Notes under the pieces: generated by a model | Told to the model about the DNA's origin: nothing | The model's input: the letters and a program-made list of their open reading frames with translations, nothing else | Databases searched by the model: none | Part shown: one piece after another, positions 7,595 through 14,904 of the stretch | Numbering within the stretch: the first letter of the stretch is position 1 | Layout of the letters: every line of letters begins with the position of its first letter | Program-made: the position numbers and the translations under genes | Assembly: GCA_037382465.1 (NCBI GenBank) | Contig: JARRPX010000052.1 | Coordinates: forward strand, 1 to 43,390 | DNA length: 43,390 nt | From: Anaerolineales bacterium | GTDB lineage: Bacteria; Chloroflexota; Anaerolineae; Anaerolineales; E44-bin32 | Direction of reading: 5' to 3'

Positions 7595-10251
7595 ACGCCA
7601 AATTGCTTTTGAATATGAATGATAAACACGCAACCGTATCCTTTTCTCCCCGCATGAAGATGTGGGGATTGGTCTTCGCTGCCTTCACCGCCCTGATGCT
7701 TGCGGGCTGCAATTACCCCCTTTCGGCAAACACACCGTCCGCAACGCCGACAGAACCATCGACGCCGCTGAACACCGCTTCCATTTCAGGTTACGTTTGG
7801 CACGATCTCTGTGCCAATCTGGAAAAAGATGAGCCGCTTCCCGCTGGCTGTATCGACGATCGAGTCCTGGACGTATATGTGGCCAACGGTGTCTTTGAAG
7901 CCGGTGAGACCGGGCTGGCGAACGTTACCGTCGAATTGGGATTCGGTCTCTGCTCTGCCGACAGTGTTTTATCGACGACGACGGACGCAGCAGGCAGATA
8001 CACCTTCCAGGGCCTGGCGCCGGGCACGTACTGCGTACGTGCCGTCGTTCAGGATGGTTCAGGCCAACCCGCAAAGACGGAAACAGGGGTATGGACCTTT
8101 CCCCTGGGTGTCGACGAAAACACACGCGGCATGCAATCGCTGACGCTGCAGGTCGACGACCAACGCGAAAACGTGAACTTCGGATACGATCCGTTCAACG
8201 TTCCCGAGGACACGAACCCTGCGGCCACACCTTCACCCACGCCTTCGCCGTCATCAGACTGCAGCGATGCGGCAACGTTCGTCAAAGACGTGAGCGTTCC
8301 CGACGGAACATACATCGATGCGGGCAAGTCCTTCTCCAAGGTATGGCGCCTGCGCAACAGCGGCACGTGCACCTGGACGAGCGAATACGCCCTCACCTTT
8401 CAGTCCGGATACCGGATGGGCGCAGCGAGCGTGATTCCCATGCACGGCAGCGTCGAACCGGGCGATACGGTCGATCTGACCATCGATCTCCGTGCGCCTC
8501 AAACTCCGGGAAGCTTTTGGGGTTTCTGGATGCTGCGCAACGCCAACGGCCAACTCTTCGGCACGGGGGATGATGGAAATTCACCGGTCTGGGTGAAAAT
8601 CATCACCGAGCCTGAGATTCGTGAGTGGCGCGGGGTTTACTTCGACAATCAAAATCTCAGCGGAAACCCCGTCCTGGTCCGCAACGACAAATCGATCGAT
8701 TTCAACTGGAAAGCCGCCTCGCCTGCTTCATCCCTGCCGGACGATCACTTCTCGGCACGTTGGACACGAACCCTGAAGTTCGACGAGGCCTTCTATCGCT
8801 TTACCATCCGCGTGGACGATGGCGTACGCTTGTGGGTGGACGATCGCCTGGTCATCGATTCGTGGGCGCCGAATCCGCTCCACAGCGTGAACGTCGTTCT
8901 GCGCATGGCGGAGGGCAAGCACGATCTGAAACTCGAGTACTTCGAGCGTTCCGGAGAGGCGCGCATCCACTTCGACACGGAGATCATACACCCCGACAAC
9001 CAGAATTACTGGGTCGGTAAATACTGGTACAACCGCTCGCTGGACAGTTCGTGGGCCCTGGTCAAACAAGCAGACGAGCTCGACTTCGATTGGGGCAAGA
9101 ATTCCCCGGCGCTCGGCCTGCCGAAGGACGATTTCTCCGCCCGCTGGAGCCGCATCATTAATTTCACCGCGGGGAACTACCGCCTGTGCGCCCGCGCAGA
9201 CGATGGGGTCCGCGTCAAGGTGGACGGCAAGCTCGTACTCAATGAATGGCACGCAAATGACGCCAGCCAGGATTACTGCGTGGATCTCTCTCTTTCCGGA
9301 TCGACGCGCCTGGATGTGGAGTACTACGAACGCAGCGGCGCCGCCGAGGTCGAATTCTGGTGGAAACTTCTCGATCCACCGATCCAGATGCCGGTTGCAA
9401 ACCCAGACGCCTATGAAACTCCTCGCAACGAGACGCTCAGCGTCCCCGCGCCGGGCATCTTGAGCAACGACAAGAGTGGATTGAATTGGGATCCTTCCCA
9501 ACTGACTGCGATGCTCGTCGACAACGTCTCCCACGGAGTCCTATCCTTCAAAACGGACGGTTCATTTACGTATACGCCGGAAACGGACTTCAGCGGAGAG
9601 GACGCATTCACCTACCGCATTTCGGACGGCGAAAACACCTCCAATACCGCCAGGGTGTCCATCTCGGTCGTCGACACGAATTCTCCACCGATCGCCACGG
9701 ACGACTCCTACGAAATACTGGAGGACGAAACCCTGCAGGTCGACGCACCGGGCATTCTCGCCAACGATTACGACCCTGATGGTCAGACGCTGCGAATCAC
9801 GCTCGAAGAAGAACCGCAGTCCGGTGAACTGGTCATGAACGAGGACGGTTCCTTCGAGTACACACCGGCTGCGGATTTCCATGGAGCGGATCGCTTCAGC
9901 TACCGCATCTCCGATGGCTGGCTGCAGTCCGGATTGGCGTTCGTAGAAATCGAGGTGCTCCCCGTAAATGACGTCCCCATCGCCGTGGAAGATCGACTGA
10001 ACGCCGCAGTGAACCAAATCGTGGAGATCACTGTCTTGGGCAACGATCAAGGTCTGGGAGACGCTCCGCTCTCACTCACCATCGAGGAGCTTCCAACCAC
10101 GGGTACGATCGAGATCCAAGATGGCCTGATCATCTACACACCCGAGGAAGGATACACCGGCGAAGTGATCATCACCTACGCCGTCACGGATGGGAATGGA
10201 GAGCGATCGCAGGCGCGTGTGTTTCTCACGATCGGAACGGCAGGTGAATGA
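7591..10251 (+). CDS. Multidomain surface lipoprotein (SdrD_B-NBR1-PA14x2-cadherin-like x3)
   Basis: The 886-residue product carries a lipoprotein signal (MKMWGLVFAAFTALMLAGC, Cys about residue 40) and should be displayed on the cell surface. Domains in order: an SdrD B-like or carboxypeptidase-regulatory-like fold at about 64-203 (ISGYVWHD...AGRYTFQGLAPGTYCVRA); a Thr/Pro/Ser linker; an NBR1-type Ig-like domain at about 221-337 (FSKVWRLRNSGTCTWT); two PA14 domains at about 344-470 and 474-594, each with the DDGVR(L/V)(W/K)VD(D/G)(R/K)LV core; and three cadherin-like/VCBS-type repeats from 600 to the end (PGILSNDKSG, then GSFTYTPETDFSGEDAFTYRISDG pattern). PA14 domains commonly bind carbohydrate, so a role in adhesion or polysaccharide binding is likely. 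The ATG at 7591 has GGAG 8 bp upstream and overlaps the preceding stop. Confidence 0.88.
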   Translation: MNAKLLLNMNDKHATVSFSPRMKMWGLVFAAFTALMLAGCNYPLSANTPSATPTEPSTPLNTASISGYVWHDLCANLEKDEPLPAGCIDDRVLDVYVANGVFEAGETGLANVTVELGFGLCSADSVLSTTTDAAGRYTFQGLAPGTYCVRAVVQDGSGQPAKTETGVWTFPLGVDENTRGMQSLTLQVDDQRENVNFGYDPFNVPEDTNPAATPSPTPSPSSDCSDAATFVKDVSVPDGTYIDAGKSFSKVWRLRNSGTCTWTSEYALTFQSGYRMGAASVIPMHGSVEPGDTVDLTIDLRAPQTPGSFWGFWMLRNANGQLFGTGDDGNSPVWVKIITEPEIREWRGVYFDNQNLSGNPVLVRNDKSIDFNWKAASPASSLPDDHFSARWTRTLKFDEAFYRFTIRVDDGVRLWVDDRLVIDSWAPNPLHSVNVVLRMAEGKHDLKLEYFERSGEARIHFDTEIIHPDNQNYWVGKYWYNRSLDSSWALVKQADELDFDWGKNSPALGLPKDDFSARWSRIINFTAGNYRLCARADDGVRVKVDGKLVLNEWHANDASQDYCVDLSLSGSTRLDVEYYERSGAAEVEFWWKLLDPPIQMPVANPDAYETPRNETLSVPAPGILSNDKSGLNWDPSQLTAMLVDNVSHGVLSFKTDGSFTYTPETDFSGEDAFTYRISDGENTSNTARVSISVVDTNSPPIATDDSYEILEDETLQVDAPGILANDYDPDGQTLRITLEEEPQSGELVMNEDGSFEYTPAADFHGADRFSYRISDGWLQSGLAFVEIEVLPVNDVPIAVEDRLNAAVNQIVEITVLGNDQGLGDAPLSLTIEELPTTGTIEIQDGLIIYTPEEGYTGEVIITYAVTDGNGERSQARVFLTIGTAGE

Positions 10252-10312
10252 CGCCCATCTACGCTTCACCTGCCCATCGACAAAAGTGTACTGGAGAACG
10301 GAGTTTTTAGGC

Positions 10313-10318
10313 TATAAT
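10313..10318 (+). promoter_or_regulatory. Perfect TATAAT -10 element
   Basis: A consensus TATAAT lies 157 bp upstream of the lipoprotein start at 10475 and just before the structured leader candidate. No good -35 hexamer is visible at 16-18 bp. Transcription from here would begin near 10325 and include the whole folded region. Confidence 0.45.
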
Positions 10319-10337
10319 AGGCTTAATTTCTCCAGAA

Positions 10338-10437
10338 TGATGAAAGCACAAGGTATGGCATGAAGTCGTCTCGATCTCGACCAGTAAAGCCATAAAGCAT
10401 CAACGACATCGACCCTCATCGCAGGGTCTTTGTCGTT
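10338..10437 (+). promoter_or_regulatory. Candidate structured 5' leader RNA
   Basis: Downstream of the TATAAT box the transcript can fold into a nested three-helix unit: TGATG (10338-10342) with CATCA (10398-10402), TATGGC (10354-10359) with GCCATA (10389-10394), and GTCG (10365-10368) with CGAC (10378-10381). Purine-rich joints (AAAGCACAAGG and AGTAAA) are left single-stranded. A second strong hairpin follows at once: AACGACA/TGTCGTT plus GACCCT/AGGGTC with loop CATCGC, 10402-10437. The two units share the base at 10402. The layout resembles an aptamer plus expression hairpin. The joints are faintly reminiscent of cyclic-di-GMP-I riboswitches, but the diagnostic GGCAAACC is absent, so I do not assign a class. 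Confidence 0.4.
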
Positions 10438-10474
10438 TCACACCAACTGGCCCCCAAACCCGAGGAGCCCGAAG

Positions 10475-12475
10475 ATGAGAAACGTAACGCGCTGCCTGTT
10501 GATGGTCATCCTTTGCCCGACCCTGCTGATCGCCTGTCAAAACAAGACGGAATCAAAGCCGAGCGAAACTCCGACATCCGTGGTGCCCATCGTGCGTATC
10601 GGGGATATGACCGAAGATATCGCCGGATTCGTCGAAGACGCCATACCCGACCCCCTGGCCTATTCGGCTGACGGTGAATTAATGGTCGTGGTGACGAATT
10701 CTCAGTTTGCAGATATTTACCTTTATACAGGCGCGGTACAGGAGTATTGGTATGAAGGCCTGATCCTGGAGCCGGAGGACGTAACCAACGTCGCCGCATC
10801 CTACGATAAACAGCGAATAGCCGCGGCTTTCGACGACGAACAAATTACGATCTGGGACACCTCACAGCTCAGCACACTCGCGCCGCCGGGAACCCCGACT
10901 GTTTTACTGCAAACGATCGAATCGCCTTCCACTTTGGGTCTGGCATTTTCCCATGACGGCGAACATCTTCTTTCGCTCACCCGGTATTGGCTTTCGATTT
11001 GGGATTGGGAAGCCGGTGAGTTGCTGTCGAACATCGACGGGGAATTCACCATGATGGGAGCCTCCCCAACCGAACCAAAGTTCGTCGTCGCCCACCCCGA
11101 TGGAAAGATTGACGTATGGACGATCGGGGCCGATCAGCCCGATTTGACTTTGGATGGACATCCGGACGGCGTACGCAGCCTGGCCTTCTCCCCCGATGGC
11201 CAAACCCTGCTTTCCGGAGGTGCCGACAATCTGATCCATTTGTGGGACGTTACGAACGGTGATTTGATACGCACCTTCGAGGGCCATCACAGCGCCGTTC
11301 GGCAGATCTCGTTTTTCCCGGAAGGAAACGCCTTCGCCTCTGTGGCAGACGACGCGCTGCGCATCTGGCACACCTTCAGTGGTACGCAAATCCACGTCGA
11401 ACCCCAGGACGCCGCGGATATCCGCATGTTGGCGGTTGCGCCCATCGCTCCAATCGTGTATCTGGGCTACAAAGACGGTTCACTCTTCTCCTGGAACATC
11501 GAAATCGCCGATCCGGATCAACCCACACCGGATCGGACCCAGACCGACGTGGCCAGCCAGAAGACTCTAGCCGTAATGTTCCCCGCAGAAACGTCAGACG
11601 AGGTAGCGGCTGTCGAATCGACGGCCAGTCCCACATTGGAAGGAGTACATCAACAAACTGAGACTCAAGCTCCCTTAACCAAGGCCACGATTTGGCCAAG
11701 TGACTACGTGGACGAATTCGGGGTGCCCATGATACGCATCCCCGCCGGCCCGTTCATCGTGGGTGGTGATCCAGTGCAAGCGGTAGAGATCTGCCGCCTA
11801 TTCCGCGACGAATGCAGCATCTCGTGGTTCCTGGATGAAGAGCCGGCGCACCTGGTGGAATTGGGAGATTACCTCATCGATCAATTCGAGGTGACCAACG
11901 CCCGCTACGCAGAATGCGTCGATGCCGGAGTCTGCGATCCGCCCGATGTAACAAGCTCGGCCACCCGGGAGAGCTACTACGGCAATCCCGAATACGCGGA
12001 TTACCCGGTGATATACGTCAGCTGGGACGACGCCGATACGTACTGCTCCTGGCGGGGTGCACGCTTGCCGACAGAGGCGGAATGGGAGACCGCTGCCCGG
12101 GGCGGCCTGGAGGGATACGCTTTTCCATGGGGCGACGATATTCCGGCTTGCGAAACGAACTCGCTGTTCGGGGCGCGCTTCGACGACAACGGCCTTTGCG
12201 ATGACGCCGATAGCGCCCAAGTCGGCAGCTATTGGCCAAACTTCCTCACGATTTACGACATGAGTGGAAACGTCCTGGAATGGACGGCGGATTGGTATGA
12301 TTTTTACCCGGGTGGTGACCCGGACATTTCAGACGAATTTGGAGAGACGTACCGCGTGGCCCGCGGCGGTTCCTGGTATACGTACGGCGATACGATGCGC
12401 GTGGCGATCCGCTTCCCCGCTTTACCAACGGCATCGTTCGACCACTACGGGTTCCGCTGTGCACGTTCAGAATGA
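10475..12475 (+). CDS. WD40 lipoprotein with C-terminal FGE/sulfatase-modifying-factor fold
   Basis: The start at 10475 has GAGGAG 8 bp upstream and opens a lipoprotein signal ending LLIAC, giving 666 residues. The N-terminal half is a beta-propeller with WD40-like blades, clearest at GVRSLAFSPDGQTLLSGGAD followed by NLIHLWDVTNGDLIRTFEGH. After a Thr/Glu-rich linker the last 260 residues form a formylglycine-generating-enzyme-type domain: MIRIPAGPFIVGG, YPVIYVSWDDADTYCSW, ARLPTEAEWETAARGG, MSGNVLEWTADW, YRVARGGSW and YGFRCAR. The position equal to the first catalytic Cys of true FGE (five residues before the Cys of GFRCAR) is His, so sulfatase-activating activity is doubtful; the fold is often reused as a binding module. 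A folded leader candidate precedes the gene. Confidence 0.88.
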   Translation: MRNVTRCLLMVILCPTLLIACQNKTESKPSETPTSVVPIVRIGDMTEDIAGFVEDAIPDPLAYSADGELMVVVTNSQFADIYLYTGAVQEYWYEGLILEPEDVTNVAASYDKQRIAAAFDDEQITIWDTSQLSTLAPPGTPTVLLQTIESPSTLGLAFSHDGEHLLSLTRYWLSIWDWEAGELLSNIDGEFTMMGASPTEPKFVVAHPDGKIDVWTIGADQPDLTLDGHPDGVRSLAFSPDGQTLLSGGADNLIHLWDVTNGDLIRTFEGHHSAVRQISFFPEGNAFASVADDALRIWHTFSGTQIHVEPQDAADIRMLAVAPIAPIVYLGYKDGSLFSWNIEIADPDQPTPDRTQTDVASQKTLAVMFPAETSDEVAAVESTASPTLEGVHQQTETQAPLTKATIWPSDYVDEFGVPMIRIPAGPFIVGGDPVQAVEICRLFRDECSISWFLDEEPAHLVELGDYLIDQFEVTNARYAECVDAGVCDPPDVTSSATRESYYGNPEYADYPVIYVSWDDADTYCSWRGARLPTEAEWETAARGGLEGYAFPWGDDIPACETNSLFGARFDDNGLCDDADSAQVGSYWPNFLTIYDMSGNVLEWTADWYDFYPGGDPDISDEFGETYRVARGGSWYTYGDTMRVAIRFPALPTASFDHYGFRCARSE

Positions 12476-12513
12476 GCGAAAGGTTGTAAGTAAAACCGCG
12501 CTAATAGGACGAC

Positions 12514-12693
12514 TTACTTGGTTTGATCTTCGATCTCCGCTTTCGCTGCGTTCTTTTTTACAGACTCGATCCCCTTCTTACATCCACTTTTGGATGAATA
12601 TCCTTCGCCCATGGCGATGACCTCGCCGTTCGATGCCCGCAATCTCCAGCGGAATTCGCCCTTATTGTCTTTGTAGATTTCGAACTTACCCAT
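12514..12693 (-). CDS. YegP/DUF1508-family small protein
   Basis: A 59-residue protein starting MGKFEIYKDNKGEFRWRLRA reads through NGEVIAMGEGYSSKSGCKKG and ends IESVKKNAAKAEIEDQTK. This is a single DUF1508 (YegP-like) repeat, a compact alpha-beta domain found alone or in tandem across bacteria; its role is unknown. GGAGG lies 7 bp before the ATG. The family often has two repeats, so this is the single-repeat form. It lies between the lipoprotein gene (convergent, 38 bp away) and the cold shock gene. Confidence 0.9.
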   Translation of the reverse strand: MGKFEIYKDNKGEFRWRLRASNGEVIAMGEGYSSKSGCKKGIESVKKNAAKAEIEDQTK

Positions 12694-12831
12694 GATGCCT
12701 CCTTATTCGGGATTCGGAAGTATCCACTTCACTGATAAGTATACCGCCGATCGCAACCTGTTCCTTCTACGGTCCGTTTCGAGGCGCTCGGATTGGAGGG
12801 GTTTCCTGCCAGGAAAATCGAGTGAACGGGC

Positions 12832-12864
12832 TTAAAAAAAGAGACCCCTGCGAGTGCAGGGGTC
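12832..12864 (-). terminator. Rho-independent terminator of the cold shock gene
   Basis: GACCCCTGC (12843-12851) pairs with GCAGGGGTC (12856-12864) around a GAGT tetraloop, and a run of seven A's on the plus strand just left of it provides the U-tract for minus-strand transcripts. It lies 24 bp after the cold shock stop codon. Confidence 0.92.
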
Positions 12865-12887
12865 GGCAGAATCGTTGTGTGGTAGCC

Positions 12888-13097
12888 TTAAACTATGACG
12901 ACCTGCGCTGCTTGCGGGCCTTTGGCGCCTTGTTCGATCGTGAATTCGACGCGCTGGCCTTCCTCGAGGTTGCGAAAGCCATCACCTTCAATGGCCGAGT
13001 AATGCACGAAGACGTCGTCGCCTTCTTCACGCTCGATGAAGCCGTAGCCCTTGCTGCTGTTGAACCATTTGACCGTTCCAAGAACTCGCTCCGACAT
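12888..13097 (-). CDS. csp: Cold shock protein (CspA family)
   Basis: This 69-residue protein is one cold shock domain with both RNA-binding motifs intact: RNP1 as KGYGFIE and RNP2 as VFVHYSAI. It binds single-stranded RNA or DNA as a chaperone that melts secondary structure, at low temperature or in general growth. The start [17 protein letters not shown] at 13097 is normal for the family and has AAGGAGG about 9 bp upstream. A strong terminator follows, so it is a single-gene unit. The long leader upstream (to about 13250) fits the usual structured csp 5' UTR, although I could not identify a promoter with confidence. Confidence 0.96.
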   Translation of the reverse strand: MSERVLGTVKWFNSSKGYGFIEREEGDDVFVHYSAIEGDGFRNLEEGQRVEFTIEQGAKGPQAAQVVIV

Positions 13098-13377
13098 TAG
13101 ACATTGCCTCCTTATGGCAATCGGGTTGAAGGTGCCTGACTCGTTCTCGGAGGTCGATTTGATGGCAGCCATGCGGTACAGTTGAAATTGCCCAGGCCGT
13201 GATCATGCGACTCTCAGACAGAACTTACATGCAACCTATCTAAATTGATTCTATCATCATGCACTTTCTTTGGGTAGGGCCTTACGCACGCCGGGGAATT
13301 CAAGGACCGGGAGATTTCATTCCGCTCAAGTTCGACAAGCATCCTGCCGGCGCCATCCCTGTCCAGCACACACAGGC

Positions 13378-14850
13378 CTAGGAAATGGGAAAAACGGCCA
13401 GCAATACCCAACTCAAGAACATCGCGCCGCTCAGCGCAGCAGGCCAGCCTCCCCGCATCCGGGCCGTTGACAGCTCGATCAATCCCAGAACGACCGGCAG
13501 CAGTGGCAGCACCAGGACCAACACACCCAACCCCGGGATGACGAGCAGCGAAGCGATGAATCCCGCCGCCAGAATCGCACTATGGACCAGCCACGCCAAG
13601 AACCTTTGTATGATTCCCTGCCCGCGCAAGCTCTCACCGACGCACACGAACCAGGGCAAGGTCAACAAGACGGCGATTGGCCAGAGCATCAATCGTTTCC
13701 CGATGGGCAGCCAGGGCACCCACACCAGGTTCCCCAACAACCCCACACCAACCCAGAGAATCAAAAATGCAAAGACTGCGCCGATAATCGAACGCCGGGA
13801 CGGAAGCGAGATACGGAACCTGAGCATGGAGAGGCCTATCAACCCCGCCAACGCAAACCAGGTCAGCAGGTAACCGCCCACGATCAACCCCAAAGTGCGC
13901 CTCGTGTTGACGCCCAATCCGTTTACCAGGGCAAGCAAGGCAGTTGCGGCGAGCGCGCCACCAACAGGGGGCAAAAGCCGCCGCCAAAATGGAAGCAATT
14001 TTCGGTCCACATTCTCACGGACAACGACGAGCGGTGACAGCCCCCAACCCGCCAACAAAGCGGCGAAAATTCCCAACCCGTACCAAAGGATGCGACGATC
14101 GACGTACGGCATGGCGTCGGGCTGGGGTCCGAACACTTCATCCAACCAGGTTCGTGCCGCAGCGTGACTGTCCGGGTCGAAAAGAATGGAGATGTGCTCG
14201 ACCCCGTGGATGACGATCAAAGCGCGCCCCGTTCCGTTCTCCGGATCACCTCCCGCACCACCGGCCTCCGTCAGGAGTTCTTCGGCGGTTTCCACAAATT
14301 CACGTTCCAGACTTCCCGCCAGCAGCAGCAGATTGCGGGGGAAATCCGGGGTAACCTTGCGCCGGATGGGAGAAACGGCGATTGTGGCATTCGTATCCGG
14401 GTGATCGACTCCATAATCGAGCGCGACACCGCTTCCCATCGAGTGACCCAAAATGGCGACCTCCGATCCGCTGGTATATCCCGCGGATTGGGCGATTCGA
14501 AGCGCCGCTTCTGCATTTTCAAGCAACACGTCGCTCGCACGCCGCAGCGGGTACGGTTGCGGGTTGGTTCCGTGGCCGTCGAAATCCCAGGCCACTACCG
14601 TATAACCCGCGTGCGCCAGAGAAAGGGAAAAACCGCGCATGAGTAGTTCCGAACCCGCAAATCCATGACCGACCAGTACCGTGGGTCGCATTTCAGCGTC
14701 ATATTCAGAGAGGGCGAAGACGGTTGTTGGCGGATTTGAATTGGGAAGTTGGATGATCGCAAGGTCACGTTCGGCGTCCTGGATACGAAAGATTGCGAGT
14801 CCGAATAACGCGAAACCCAGCAACAAGAGGATCCAATCGGATCGTTTCAT
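13378..14850 (-). CDS. Alpha/beta hydrolase fused to a polytopic membrane domain
   Basis: The 490-residue protein starts with one membrane segment (WILLLLGFALFGLAIF), then an extracytoplasmic alpha/beta hydrolase domain at about 45-240. The oxyanion motif HGFAGS begins at 62 and the nucleophile elbow GHSMG is at 135-139 with Ser137. DFDGHGTNP and HGVEHISI supply other family-typical turns; the latter probably carries the catalytic His. From about 250 on there are six to eight membrane helices with no recognised domain. The combination suggests an esterase or lipase held at the outer membrane face by its own anchor domain. The start lacks a strong Shine-Dalgarno sequence. The neighbour upstream, 54 bp away on the same strand, may be co-transcribed. 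Confidence 0.82.
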   Translation of the reverse strand: MKRSDWILLLLGFALFGLAIFRIQDAERDLAIIQLPNSNPPTTVFALSEYDAEMRPTVLVGHGFAGSELLMRGFSLSLAHAGYTVVAWDFDGHGTNPQPYPLRRASDVLLENAEAALRIAQSAGYTSGSEVAILGHSMGSGVALDYGVDHPDTNATIAVSPIRRKVTPDFPRNLLLLAGSLEREFVETAEELLTEAGGAGGDPENGTGRALIVIHGVEHISILFDPDSHAAARTWLDEVFGPQPDAMPYVDRRILWYGLGIFAALLAGWGLSPLVVVRENVDRKLLPFWRRLLPPVGGALAATALLALVNGLGVNTRRTLGLIVGGYLLTWFALAGLIGLSMLRFRISLPSRRSIIGAVFAFLILWVGVGLLGNLVWVPWLPIGKRLMLWPIAVLLTLPWFVCVGESLRGQGIIQRFLAWLVHSAILAAGFIASLLVIPGLGVLVLVLPLLPVVLGLIELSTARMRGGWPAALSGAMFLSWVLLAVFPIS

Positions 14851-14904
14851 TTCGATTCACTTTCACCCGGATTCAACGTGCTCATTGTGACCGATCGTTT
14901 TTCC

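Noticed and set aside
10338-10437. Cyclic-di-GMP-I riboswitch call
   Set aside because: The joints look similar but the diagnostic GGCAAACC and GACGCAAAGCC strings are absent, so only a general structured leader is reported.
13214-13411. 65-codon minus-strand frame upstream of csp
   Set aside because: It overlaps the end of the hydrolase gene, has no ribosome site and no family resemblance.
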